The notes below the pieces were generated by a model. The model did no database searches and was not told the origin of the DNA. It was given only the letters and a program-made list of their open reading frames with translations. A stretch of DNA of 64,000 nt from Argopecten irradians (taxonomy: Eukaryota > Mollusca > Bivalvia > Pectinida > Pectinidae), in the NCBI RefSeq assembly GCF_041381155.1, contig NC_091149.1:12478609-12542608 (forward strand), written 5' to 3'. A program made the position numbers and the translations under genes. This document shows positions 1-12,999 of the stretch, piece by piece. How positions within the stretch are numbered: the stretch's first letter is position 1; every line of letters starts with the position of its first letter.

Positions 1-339
1 TACAATAGGCAGCCACGGCAAATGGAACATTAACAATATGTTTCACAGTAACCTTTTTACAAGATAATTATACCTTTCTTTAGTTACCAGTCTTGTTGAG
101 CAGGGATGCATGCAGTATGGATTAAAAGCTACAGTCAAATAATGATTTTTGTACATGGTTACCTCCCCTTTTACAATCACCTCCCTTCCCATTATCATTA
201 ACAGAATTTCATACGTTCCCGTTGACAGCAATTACATGTCTGAAAATAAAATGTGATATATTACCACCTTTTGTCTTGTAAGATTATAATATATCACCCT
301 TTGACAAAACACCATTTCCTTGTTGCATTGCCCCCTTTT

Positions 340-630
340 GTTGTTAGCTGCCATGAACTCCCTTTGTATGTAGCCACCATGAATTACCTCCCTTCGTTGA
401 TTGCCAAGCAATTGCAACATCTCGGAGTAATTTCCAGCAATCTTCAGCAATATGTGTAATATTTCCAAAGATTGCCAGAAATTTCTTCAGGGTGATGTGA
501 TTTAAGATAGCCAACATGAATGAATTATCTCCCTTTTTCTGTGGCAACCATGAATTATCTCCCTTGTCTTTGGCAACCATGAATTATCTCCCTTTGTCAA
601 TGGTCACAAATTATCTCCCTTTGTTGATGA
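340..630. repeat. Short degenerate repeat with ATGAATTATCTCCCTT
   Basis: About six copies of a unit containing CATGAATTATCTCCCTTTGT, roughly 30 bp apart in the last three. Related AGGGAGATAAC-type words occur elsewhere in the window (for example near 33370, 43255 and 43708). The open frames here come from the repeat. Confidence 0.7.
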
Positions 631-2254
631 CAACAAATGAATTGATGTAAATATATCATCTCCACATTAAATAGAAATGGGACCTTATATAATTACAGGT
701 AAATCCCTCTCTTCATTATTTCATGGCAAGAAGGCATGAATAATTATTGAAATATAATAGAAGTATTTGTCTTAACTGAACTGGTAGCCACATATCTCAG
801 ATTTCTAAATGAAGGCCATCCTGGATTTCTAAACTGGTGGCCATCTTAAACTGATAAACTAGTGGCAATCTTAGATCTTGAATTGGCAATCATATTGGAT
901 TTTTCAGAAAGCTTTAAAACCTTCTCATTTTCATACAATAGGATGTTACTATGTGTAATTCTATAACAATCAAAGCAGCTTATCTTTTGAGACCAATTGA
1001 GGTTTGCTGAACATGTTAGTTTATCACCATGCTCTCCCGTCCATGTTTACCATAGTAGGTTTTCTCCACTAGGCATTCTCCATAATCCAAGGGTTCCGAT
1101 CACTTACCATCTCTACACCCCTAGATTATATAATTATCTCATAGTAAAATTGAAGGTAACAGAACAGAACAGGTAATTTAGTCCTTTGATGTACATCAAA
1201 AGAGCCGTATAATGGTACACTGTGGTTGGCTGTGTGGCTTTGATGTGAGGCGTCTTCTCTCTGTAGTCTTCAAAGGAAATCTTTGCAGGCCTGTGATTGG
1301 TTAAGATTCTTTCCTCTGAGCTGCTTTCAGTTTTACTATGAGATAGGCCAGTGGTGTAGAGATTGTAAGTGATTTGAACCCCTGGAGTATTGAGGATGTC
1401 CACTAGGATGTATGACTATAACAATTAAAAAAGAAACTAGACAATAAGTTAGTGTGGGATATATTAGATCATTCACCCCTGAAATTTCACAATGGACTGT
1501 TCTGTTCCTTGATATGGGAGAGTATAAACGTGTCTTCAGGGGTAAAATAATTTGTCATATCCACTTATGGCAGGATTTATATCAGTAGCTATGACAAGGA
1601 GACCCTATAATCATAAAACAACATTTGGTATCAATGTAAACACCTACATTTGGGGTATTGCTGAAACTTAACAATAATTCTCGAGGTTATGGCAACGGCG
1701 ACCTTAATTTACCTTACAAGACAGAATCCCAAACTTACCCAAGATAGGTTTTTTTTTAAACATTTATATTTAGAAAAGGTAACTTATAAAGTTGACCTGT
1801 TGACCCCAAAATCAATAAATTGTAACTCTGTATTACTTCATAATTCATTCATCATACTACAACTTCACTAGGTCAATTTTATCTCTTTCATATACCACTT
1901 TCCTTCTATATCTGGTGGCATTGGCAGAATTATACCCTATAACGGAGTATAATGAGAGCGTTCCATTTCAATATTTTCAGTGTGCAGTGTGGTCATAGTA
2001 ACTGTTTTAGGAAGTTAATAACCAGTTTTTAAATTAATTTAACCCTGTAGAAACAATGAGACAATGTAATCACCAGTGTAAATTTCTGATGGTGATAATG
2101 TGTAGTCTCTGATGCATGCAGCACAAATGAGGATACTTGTAGGATCAGTGCTAACAGACACAACAATAGTATAAGGTGGAGTAATTGACTGTTATGTACG
2201 ACAATAATTTGACTTTATCTGATAATGACAGACTGACTAGACTCTGTAACGACT
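631..2254. other. No gene seen (outside the 1079-1395 element)
   Basis: AT-rich single-copy-looking sequence. Open frames are short and unrecognised. May be intron of the UBE2E-like gene. Confidence 0.5.
1079..1395. mobile_element. Inverted-repeat element, family B copy 1
   Basis: The right end (CAGTTTTACTATGAGAT then CCCCTGGAGTATTGAG) is the reverse complement of the left end (TCTACACCCCTAGATTATAT, TCTCATAGTAAAATTGAA). The interior shares CAGAACAGAACAGGTAATTT and TTTGATGTACATCAAA with the reversed copy at 42111-42425. Non-autonomous MITE; no coding capacity. Confidence 0.7.
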
Positions 2255-4600
2255 GACAGACAACATCAGGAACATCCATCAATATCATGATTGTCTGTCT
2301 GATTTATATCTAATGATTTACTCCTATAATACGACAACTCTACATACAGACAACATCAGGAACATCCATCAATATCATGATTGTCTGTCTGATTTATATC
2401 TAATGATTTACTCCTATAATACGACAACTCTATATACCGACAACATCAGGAACATCCATCAATATCATGATTGTCTGTCTGATTTATATCTAATGATTTA
2501 CTCCTATAATACGACAACTCTATATACCGACAACATCAGGAACATCCATCAATATCATGATTGTCTGTCTGATTTATATCTAATGATTAACTCTTATAAT
2601 ACGACAACTCTATATACCGACAACATCAGGTACATCCATCAATATCATGATTGTCTGTCTGATTTATATCTAATTATTTACTCCTATAATACGACAACTC
2701 TGTATACCGACAACATCAGGAACATCCATCTACATCATGATTGTCTGTCTGATTTATATCTAATGATTTACTTTTATAATACGACAACTCTATATACCGA
2801 CAACATCAGGAACATCCTTCAATATCAAGTCTATATGTAATGATTTACTCCTATAATACGACAACTCTACATACCGACAACATCAGGAACATCCATCAAC
2901 ATCATGATTATCTGTCTGATTTATATCTAATGATTTACTCCTATAATACAACAACTCTATATTCCGACAACATCAGGAACATCAATCAATATCATGATTG
3001 TCTGTCTGATTTATATCTAATGATTTACTCCTATAATACGACAACTCTATATACCGACAACATCAGGAACATCCATTAATATAAGGTCTATATCTAATGA
3101 TTTACTCCTGTAATACGACAACTCTATATACCGACAACATCAGGAACATCCATCAATATCATGATTGTCTGTCTGATTTATATCTAATGATTTACTCTTA
3201 TAATACGACAACTCTATATACCGACAACATCAGGAACATCCATCAACATCATGATTGTCTGTCTGATTTATATCTAATGATTTACTCTTATAATACGACA
3301 ACTCTACATACAGACAACATCAGGAACATCCATTAATATCATGATTGTCTGTATATCTAATTATTTACTCCTATAATACGACAACTCTATATACCAACAA
3401 CATCAGGAACATCCATCTACATCATGATTGTCTGTCGGATTTATATCTAATGATTTACTCTTATAATACGACAACTCTATATACCGACAACATCAGGAAC
3501 ATCCATCAATATCATGATTGTCTGTCTGATTTATATCTAATGATTTACTCCTATAATACGACAACTCTATATACCGACAACATCAGGAACATCCATCAAC
3601 ATCATGATTGTCTGTCTGATTTATATCTAATGATTTACTCCTATAATACGACAACTCTATATACCGACAACATCAGGAACATCCATCAATATCATGATTG
3701 TCTGTCTGATTTATATCTAATGATTTACTCTTATAATACGACAACTCTATATACCGACAACATCAGGAACATCCTTCAATATCAAGTCTATATGTAATGA
3801 TTTACTCCTATAATACGACAACTCTACATACCGACAACATCAGGAACATCCATCAACATCATGATTGTCTGTCTGATTTATATCTAATGATTTACTCCTA
3901 TAATACAACAACTCTATATTCCGACAACATCAGGAACATCAATCAATATCATGATTGTCTGTCTGATTTATATCTAATGATTTACTCCTATAATACGACA
4001 ACTCTATATACCGACAACATCAGGAACATCCATCAATATCATGATTGGTCTATATCTAATGATTTACTCCTGTAATACGACAACTCTATATACCGACAAC
4101 AACAGGAACATCCATCAATATCATGATTGTCTGTCTGATTTATATCTAATGATTTACTCCTATAATACGACAACTCTATATACCGACAACATCAGGAACA
4201 TCCATCAACATCATGATTGTCTGTCTGATTTATATCTAATGATTTACTCCTATAATACGACAACTCTATATACCGACAACATCAGGAACATCCATCAACA
4301 TCATGATTGTCTGTCTGATCTATATCTAATGATTTACTACTATAATATGACAACTCTATATACCGACAACATCAGGAACATCCATCATCAACATCATGAT
4401 TGTCTGTCTGATCTATATCTAATGATTTACTACTATAATATGACAACTCTATATACCGACAACATCAGGAACATCCATCAACATCATGATTGTCTGTCTG
4501 ATTTATATCTAATGATTTACTACTATAATATGACAACTCTATATACCGACAACATCAGGACCATCCATCAATATCACAATTGTTCGTTGATTTATATCTA
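2255..4600. repeat. 90-bp tandem array with a 957-bp higher-order unit
   Basis: About 26 copies of a 90-bp unit that starts near CGACAACATCAGGAACATCC and contains ATCATGATTGTCTGTCTGAT and TTTACTCCTATAATACGACA. Truncated units with AAGTCTATATGTAATG occur at 2827 and 3784, 957 bp apart, and the units around them match in order, so a block of roughly ten units was duplicated. Open frames follow from the unit length being a multiple of three. Confidence 0.97.
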
Positions 4601-4644
4601 ATAATTTTACTCCTATAATATGATATCTCTACATATACCGACAT

Positions 4645-4790
4645 CAAACCTAGATTAACCCCTGTAATGATACCTCTATATAATGACACCTCTGTATAAT
4701 GACATCTCTTTATAATGACACCTCGATCTGTATAATGACATATCTCTATAATGATATCTCTATATTGTTATATAATGATCACTCATGATC
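4645..4790. repeat. Degenerate 18-20-bp repeat (TATAATGACACCTCT)
   Basis: Loose copies of CTCTATATAATGACAC just downstream of the 90-bp array; possibly decayed remains of its ACGACAACTCTATATACC part. Confidence 0.6.
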
Positions 4791-6089
4791 ACCATCCATC
4801 AATATTTTGATTGGCTTTTTCTAGTACATCTAATGGTTTACCATTGATAAATGTCTGGTCTGTAAAAGCAACATCCCCCTCCCAGTAGTTTTTGTTCTGC
4901 TGTGGTGTAATTCTACCTTGAGAGTATCCGATAGCCTATATACGATACATGTACTACAATATGACTCAATCGCTGTCATCACTACTCTCTTTATTCAAAT
5001 GAATTATTCCTGGCTGATCAATAAACACCAAAACAGTTGATTAATTTATCTCAATAACTGAAGTTTTTTATGCCAATCAACATCATATTAACAACGATTC
5101 TTAAAACGACAATTTAATTTCTCGCCCCAATTCTTCTATATAAATCTTTCAATCAGAATATCTTTTATATGAATAACAAAATCTGATAACACATACTGCC
5201 TTATAAAGCGCAAAACTGTATAATTAAGAATATTCATTAACCGGACAAAAACGATCCCAAGCACCTGGATCATTTTTATGGCATTTTACTGTCAATGGTA
5301 TTAAAGATCTATATAAGAGAAGAAAGGTCAGTGTACAATTATAACACAAAGAGTAGTGGTATTTACACCATAATCGTCCGTCATAGGCTATGTATATAGG
5401 GCTATATATGTTAACATACATAGGGAACATTTGTCTGTAATCTCCAAGCAATCTGATAGCTGTAGACCGGTAGTATTTAAAACTCCTTTGTGTGCATGTT
5501 ACTCGTTTCTTATTATCTGTGTGTAATATACACCAATCACCACGATTCACCCGTATTCCTGACAAAGGTGCTTCACCTGTATTCCTGACGAAGGTGGAAG
5601 TATCCACCGAGACCCAGAAATCTGTGGTGACACGCTTCACTGAATGCTTCATCAACCATGAGAAGAGTTTTACGACAGTTTCTATTGTACATTCTCTTTG
5701 GGTGTCACTTAAACAACAGTTAAAAGATGGAGAAGTATTACTTTCTTTTTATATTCTTGCTAATTTTGAATAGGTACCATACAAAACACTGGCAGCAATC
5801 TATTAAATCCTGTTTATAACAAGGTGCTGCATAAATATATAACAAGAACTCTGTCTACAACTTAAACATAAAAAAATGTATTCGTCTGACTGTATTATTA
5901 TTAGCTTATTCTGATGGAGTCTTTACCAATAACCCGTACCCAGGAGTGGTTGTATATATACATTAAAATCAATCAAGTAAGTTACAGCTGATTCTATATT
6001 CTGCCCTTAAGGCATATCTTCCCCCCAAAAAAGGAAAAGATGTTTTCATTGTTTGGAAAAGGTAAAATTTGGAAAATATTTGGATTTGT
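4791..6089. other. No recognised gene
   Basis: One 143-codon frame on the minus strand (5655-5224) has no recognisable motif; see rejected items. A short duplication (GTATTCCTGAC..AAGGTG) lies near 5553-5595. Confidence 0.45.
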
Positions 6090-6228
6090 CATGATTTGGG
6101 AGGTGGAATAAAGCCTGGATTATTCAGATTCACCAACCAGAATCCAGTACCTGGCAAATGCCCCAAATGGGATTCAGACTCGCCAGCCAGATGTGGAGAG
6201 TGAGATATTGGGACACCTTATAAATAAT
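6090..6228 (-). mobile_element. Degenerate tRNA-derived SINE fragment (SINE-2 family)
   Basis: CAGTACCTGGCAAATGCCCC and AAATGGGATTCAGACTCG align with the SINE-2 body at 23366-23575 (CAGTACCTGGCAACTGCTCC, ATGGGATTCGAACCCGC). The tRNA-like head at its end runs straight into the 39-bp array. Confidence 0.65.
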
Positions 6229-6466
6229 AATTCAACCACCGAAGTCCCCAATTAAACATCTCCGGAAAACTCAACAACCGAAGCCCCCAATTAAACATCT
6301 CCGGAAAACTCAACCACCGAAGCCCCCAATTAAACATCTCCGGAAAACTCAACCACCGAAGCCCCCAATTAAACATCTCCGGAAAACTCAACCACCGAAG
6401 CCCCCAATTAAACATCTCCGGAAAACTCAACCACCGAAGCCCCCAATTAAACATCTCCAGAAAGCT
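6229..6466. repeat. 39-bp tandem array, six copies
   Basis: Unit CAACCACCGAAGCCCCCAAT then TAAACATCTCCGGAAAACT. It begins where the neighbouring SINE fragment's tRNA head (AACCACTCGGCCACCATGGC in the full copy) would be. Confidence 0.93.
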
Positions 6467-8554
6467 AAGATAACAAGTGATTATGTGTATAATTAGGTAT
6501 CTATTTCTTTACCCAAGTCAATAAAAAATCACAGAAACTTAGAAAGTAAATAAAATGATTCAAGAACCATTAAAATAGAGACATTATCACCTTACAGAAT
6601 TCCGACCACATACCTGAGATATTGACACGCAGTTTAAGTAAACAATACAGAGGCTATATACAGGTAACATTAGCATGGCTATAAATCACACCTCATCATA
6701 CACGACTCCGAATGGTCAATTCATTTTGCATTTTTAGCATATGATGAACTCGGCTGGTCCTATATATGTCACATGACTTTTGTTCAGATCTAGTGTTTTT
6801 TATCAATAAGGTTCAGTCCCACTGAGGATTTCTCACTCATTCTACATTTATTTTGTGCTGGAAACCCTACATGGGTGTGGTATTCAACATATTACGGCCG
6901 GCTAGCCCTTGGGAGTTGTGAGATCCTTGGTCAGGTGCTTGGTACTGACCGTATGTCAAGTTGTAAGATCATTGAGCAGGTGCAATAGGTACTGACCATA
7001 TAGGTTGATATGTAAGAGATGTATAAGAGTCTTCCTCAGGTGCTATACCTACTGACCATACGTCAGAGATTTGTCTGTAGTTACTCGGGTTTCCTGTACC
7101 TCCTTTTCACAATTTTATCAATTGACCCTTGAGTTGTGTAGATTATATATAAACAAGGAAAATACTAATTTTTGTTGAGTGCTCCACAAACAAACATCTT
7201 TACTGACTGAGCCGAAGAAGCATGCTCTGTGATCAACTGACAATGCAAAACACCTGCTATCTATCACAACAAACTGACATTTTTACATTTAGGCTCCATT
7301 CTATTTCCTCTATCCTATTTCCATTTTGACATTTTTACAATTAATTAGAGATGTAAAAAAACCGCATCCCAATTAACAAATGAAATTACACATTTTGTAC
7401 TTGAATATCATGCAAAAAATACTTTACATAAACGGAACCTGAGGAACAACTTTTATGTAAGTTGTACATGAGACACTGATTTAAGATTTCAAGACTGAAC
7501 CATGCCTGCTTAGTAGTTACCAACAGTTTATAACTTTATGCGCACTGCCAAGATTTTTGAACCTGAATGGATGATAAATTAATCAGTAAATTGAGTCACC
7601 AGTACTGACACCCCTACACCAACAGAATGGACTTTTCCTATTGAGATTCATTCCGGTTAACAGATGAGTTCATTCCTGATAAAGGAGGGGTGTCAAGAAT
7701 GTCAAGTCAGTAAAATTAATCACAGCTTTATAGCTTCCTCTCCCTAAGGTGAGCCTGCGACTAGGTCCATAAGCATTGGAACAGAATAGTCTATTTCAAT
7801 AATAGGGTGAGTCACCTTACAAAAAAAGCCTTTTCTTATTTCCATGACGACTGACAATGATTGTTCTCTATCAAACAGGTGAGGGAAGGAGACAAACACA
7901 GGAAATGTGTGTAGAAGTAGAAGTGATACAATAGGTGGTATATCGGTGTTAAAACGCCACCGCCATCATAAACACCCTCCCACCTCACCTGAATGGTGTA
8001 ATCATTTCTCTGTATAATGATCATGATCATGAATGACACAAGTTCTAAATCTGATAAAGAAAATTTAATGAAGATGTTCAAAACATTAAAAAGAGGCTGT
8101 ATCTCTTTAATAACACATTAACTGTTTGGTTTTTAACGCTTAAAACCCAATTGTTACAATTTTATGTTGTTTGCTGGTAATTTTTCTTCCATCGATGTGA
8201 TCAAAACAGATCTATGACTGAGGCCATACAACAAATATTTGGCCAATACAATTGGTGCTTCGATCAAATACCTGAAAATGTTTGATTGGTTAATCATCAG
8301 CAAAAAATAAACAAAAATATCAGGAAATAATTCATTCCATATATACACGACATCCATATTCAGTTTCATGACGTGATCAGTTGTGAGAAGGATCAGTTTA
8401 CACAGGGAAGTCGATCAAGCTATATGTTTTTTTCTGAATGAATTTAACCTATTTCAAGTTAATATCATCTAGTAAAATATGCGACTTAGTTTACAGCATT
8501 ATACACTTTGTTTTCAGCAAAAATCCTATTCTGAAGAAACATCAATTTCATTCA
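6467..8554. other. No gene seen
   Basis: Loose repeats of CAGGTGC..TACTGACC near 6930-7065. Otherwise AT-rich sequence without exon-like signals that I could join. Confidence 0.45.
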
Positions 8555-8870
8555 AGATGCTCCCTGACGACAGAGCATAATTGGTACTCGTTATTTGAAC
8601 AATAAATGATGTTTAATTGTATGTATATATATATATTTAATTTACACAAAAATACATATAAAATAATTTATTTCGCTTTTGGTACATACACACTCAGTAC
8701 TTCATTCCATATAGGGCATAGTGCTATGGATTTTTTTCAGGGCTCAATTAATCATATATTATTTATAATTTCTCTAATATTTGTATCATGAAGTAAATTA
8801 AGAATTAAGCTCAAACTTCTCAATGATTATAAAGTAAAGCAAGTAACTGTTATAAAAACGACATTCTTCA
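8555..8870. mobile_element. TTAA-type MITE family A, copy 1 (right end lost)
   Basis: Starts AGATGCTCCCTGACGACAGA after TTCA; shares TATTTGAACAATAA and TACTTCATTCCATATAGG with the better copies. The right terminal repeat is missing. Confidence 0.7.
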
Positions 8871-9129
8871 GGTACCATAATACAAGGAAACTACACAAGG
8901 AAACTGTCTGTTTATGGTGATTTGGGAAGTCAATAGATATATGACCCCACTGTCCAAAATCAATTCCAACCTTACTCCACAGCTTTGTTCTAATTCCTGT
9001 AGTGAAGTGCCTGGTATTGATCACAGAGCCACAGGAGGAGGCTACAGTACAGGTTCAGAACACCATTCACAACTTCAGTTTGCCTGTATTTTGTTTAAAA
9101 GTTCTATTAATGAATTTGTCAGGTGTGGA

Positions 9130-9185
9130 AGTGGATGAAAGTCAGAGTACCAGGAGGAAAACCAGAGTTCCTGGGGAACATGTAG
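9130..9185 (-). mobile_element. Possible SINE-1 fragment
   Basis: AGTACCAGGAGGAAAACCAG resembles the SINE-1 body word GGGAGGAAACCAGAGTGCCC; too short and diverged to be sure. Confidence 0.3.
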
Positions 9186-9244
9186 TCATACTATAGCTAC
9201 CAGTTGTAACCTCTAAGTAGGGAAAAATTCTTTTAGACCCCATA

Positions 9245-10130
9245 AATAGACATTTGAGGTCCAATGAAGTAGTCCTCATCTGTAAAAGTTTAGCCACCAC
9301 TAATAGACATCAGAGGTCCAATGAAATAGTCCTCATCTGTAAAAGTTTAGCCACCATTAATAGACATTTGAGGTCCAATGAAATAGTCCTCATCTGTAAA
9401 AGTTTAGCCACCATTAATAGACATCAGAGGTCCAATGAAATAGTCCTCATCTGTAAAAGTTTAGCCACCATTAATAGACATTTGAGGTCCAATGAAACAG
9501 TCCTCATTTGTAAAAGTTTAGCCACCATTAATAGACATTTGAGGTCCTATGAAATAGTCCTCATCTGTAAAAGTTTAGCCACCATTAATAGACATCAGAG
9601 GTCCAATGAAATAGTCCTCATCTGTAAAAGTTTAGCCACCATTAATAGACATTTGAGGTCCAATGAAATAGTCCTCATCTGTAAAAGTTTAGCCACCATT
9701 AATAGACATCAGAGGTCCAATGAAATAGTCCTCATCTGTAAAAGTTTAGCCACCATTAATAGACATTTGAGGTCCAATGAAATAGTCCTCATCTGTAAAA
9801 GTTTAGCCACCATTAATAGACACCATTAATAGACATTTGAGGTCCAATGAAATAGTCCTCATCTGTAAAAGTTTAGCCACCATTAATAGACATCAGAGGT
9901 CCAATGAAATAGTCCTCATCTGTAAAAGTTTAGCCACCATTAATAGACATTGAGGTCCAATGAAGTAGCCCTGATCTGTAAAAGTTCAGCCACCATAAAA
10001 AGATATTGAGGTCCAATGAAGTAGCCCTGATCTGTCAAAATTTAGCCACCATAACAGACATTGAAGGTACAATGAAGTAGCCCCAATCTGTAAAAGTTTA
10101 GTTACTATTAATAGACATTGGAGGCCAGGG
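9245..10130. repeat. 57-bp tandem array in alternating dimers
   Basis: About 15 units of AGGTCCAATGAAATAGTCCT then CATCTGTAAAAGTTTAGCCA then CCATTAATAGACAT. Units alternate between TTTGAGG and CAGAGG at one end, so the real period is 114 bp. The last three units are degenerate. Confidence 0.96.
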
Positions 10131-10689
10131 AACATCCCTGCAATACAACACAAATGGTAATGAGTTTTCCGTTGACTCACCGATGAGATTTATCACTGGG
10201 GAATTGACTGTGTCACCAGGAGGAACAGTGAAATACAGTGGAGATATATATGATAGTGTTGAAATTCTGTGCAACTTTATCACAAAGCCATAATTCTACT
10301 GATATAATATATACAGATTATCCAGCAAAACTGACAAGGTAACTAAAAACAATGAAGATAATGCTTAATGGACACAACCAAGGCCATCTATCTAATAGCC
10401 ACTTCTGAGATATGCTGATCAAAGCACTAGCCCCACTAGTACTATCACTACCAAACCTTCTGTTGGTTTAGTTATGCAGTGTCCGATGTCCATGACTCCG
10501 ATGTCCATGACTAGTAATTTTACAGTCGGACTGGTGCCAATTGTAATGAACTAGTCCGATTGGACTAGTGGCCCACACCCTATTAAAATCAGAAAATACT
10601 TTTTACAACAGCGGTGATCAATTACATTTTTTAACACATTTTCAGTCTGGATGCATCATTTTGTGAGAAGTTGCATTCACAAACACATC

Positions 10690-10770
10690 CATGAAGTGAT
10701 ATACCCGGAAAAAGGCCACTGACCAGTGGTCAGTACCTAGCAGCTCCCTAATGGTATATGGGAGTTCAGG
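10690..10770 (-). mobile_element. SINE-2 fragment that leads into the 71-bp array
   Basis: ACCCGGAAAAAGGCCACTGA and TGGTCAGTACCTAGCAGCTC align with the SINE-2 copy at 23366-23575 (CCCGGAGAAAAACCACCGTC, CGGTCAGTACCTGGCAACTG). The tRNA-like head that should follow is the first monomer of the array. Confidence 0.75.
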
Positions 10771-12830
10771 GCAGAGAGTTAGCTATAGTGGTAGAATGTC
10801 AGATATATTTTCCACTCCATAACCACAGCCCAGAGACGAGGCAGAGAGTTAGCTTATAGTGGTAGAATGTCAGATATATTTACCACTCCATAACCACAGC
10901 CCAGAGACGAGGCAGAGAGTTACCTTATAGTGGTAGAATGTCAGATATATTTACCACTCCATAACCACAGCCCAGAGCCGAGGCAGAGAGTTAGCTTATA
11001 GTGGTAGAATGTCAGATATATTTACTACTCCATAACCACAGCACAGAGCTGAGGCAGAGAGTTACCTTATAGTGGTAGAATGTCAGATATATTTACCACT
11101 ACATAACCACAGCCCAGAGCCGAGGCAGAGAGTTACCTTATAGTGGTAGAATGTCAGATACCTTTCCCACTACATAACCACAGCCCAGAGACGAGGCAGA
11201 GAGTTAGCTTTTAGTGGTAGAATGTCAGATACCTTTCCCACTACATAACCACAGTCCAGAGCTGAGGCAGCGAGTTAACTTATACCACTACATAACCACA
11301 GACCGGAGCTGAGGCAGAGAGTTAGCTTCTAGTGGTAGAATGTCGGATATATTTACCACTCCATAACCACAGCCCAGAGCTGAGGCAGAGAGTTAGCTTA
11401 TAGTGGTAGAATGTCAGATATATTTACTACTCCATAACCACAGCCCAGAGCTGAGGCAGAGAGTTACCTTATAGTGGTAGAATGTCAGAAACCTTTCCCA
11501 CTACATAACCACAGCCCAGAGACGAGGCAGAGAGTTAGCTTATAGTGGTAGAATGTCAGATATATTTACCACTACATAACCACAGCCCAGAGACAAGGCA
11601 GAGAGTTAGCTTATAGTGGTAAAATGTCAGATATATTTACCTCTCCATAACCACTGCCCAGAGACAAGGCAGAGAGTTTGCTTTTAGTGCACGTGGTAGA
11701 ATGTCAGATATATTTACCACTACATAACCACAGCCCAGAGACGAGGCAGAGAGTTACCTTATAGTGGTAGAATGTCACCACTACATAACCACAGCCCAAA
11801 GCTGTGGCAGAGAGTTGGCTTATAGTAGAAGAATGTCAGATATATTTACCACTCCTTAACCACAGCCGAGGGCCGAGGCAGATCGAGAGTTACCTTATAG
11901 TTGTAGAATGTCAGATATATTTACCACTACATAACCACAGCCCAGAGACGAGGCAGAGAGTTAGCTTATATTGGTAGAATGTCGGATATATTTACCACTC
12001 CTTAACCACAGCCGAGAGCCGAGGCAGATCGAGAGTTACCTTATAGTTGTAGAATGTCAGATATATTTACCACTACATAACCACAGCCCAGAGACGAGGC
12101 AGAGAGTTAGCTTATATTGGTAGAATGTCGGATATATTTACCTCTCCATAACCACAGCCCAGAGACGAGGCAGAGAGTTAGCTTATATTGGTAGAATGTC
12201 GGATATATTTACCTCTCCATAACCACAGCCCAGAGACGAGGCAGAGAGTTAGCTTATAGTGGTAGAATGTCGGATATATTTACCACTCCATAACCACAGG
12301 CCAAAGCTGAGGCAGAGAGTTACCTTATAGTGGTAGAATTTCAGATATATTTACCACTCCATAACCACAGGCCAAAGCTGAGGCAGAGAGTTACCTTATA
12401 GTGGTAGAATTTCAGATATATTTACCACTCCATAACCACAGACCAGAGCTGAGGCAGAGAGTTACCTTATAGTGGTAGAATTTCAGATATATTTACCACT
12501 ACATAACCACAGCCCAGAGACGAGGCAGAGAGTTAGCTTATAGTGGTAGAATGTCGGATATATTTACCTCTCCATAACCACAGCCCAGAGACGAGGCAGA
12601 GAGTTAGCTTATATTGGTAGAATGTCGGATATATTTACCTCTCCATAACCACAGCCTAGAGCCGAGGCAGATCGAGAGTTAGCTTATAGTCGTAGAATTT
12701 CAGATATATTTACCACTACATAACCGCAGCCCAGAGCTGAGGCAGAGAGTTGGCTATAGTGGCAAAATGTGAGATATCTATATCCACAACCACAGTCCAG
12801 AGCTGAGGCAGAGAGAAAGCTATATAGTGG
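10770..12830. repeat. 71-bp tandem array derived from a SINE tRNA head
   Basis: About 28 units of GAGGCAGAGAGTTAGCTTAT, AGTGGTAGAATGTCAGATAT, ATTTACCACTCCATAACCAC, AGCCCAGAGAC. Period is exact (for example 10831 to 10902). Some units carry deletions, or an extra GATC. Confidence 0.96.
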
Positions 12831-12999
12831 CAGATCATGTTTAATTAGTGGTTAATTATAAGATGTGCATGTCTTGACCTTTTAACCCTGTACGGTATGA
12901 CCAGAGACTTTGAATGCTGATGAGTGATTTTATATCCTTTTATTCTACTATCTCTGTGCAATTAATGTTTACGAGTGGTCATACGACATTCTTGCACTA

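Noticed and set aside
2313-4601. Repetitive open frames (MIYSYNTTTL type)
   Set aside because: Explained by a 90-bp repeat unit; frame breaks are not avoided and no gene signals are seen.
5224-5655. 143-codon open frame on the minus strand
   Set aside because: No recognisable domain, no splice or start context, and it overlaps a short local duplication; length is possible by chance in 64 kb. It remains the best unexplained frame on the left side.
6229-6466. CRISPR-like array (regular short repeats)
   Set aside because: Units are contiguous without unique spacers and the genome is eukaryotic. The same holds for the other tandem arrays.
9254-9829. 191-codon repetitive open frame
   Set aside because: Explained by the 57-bp unit being a multiple of three.
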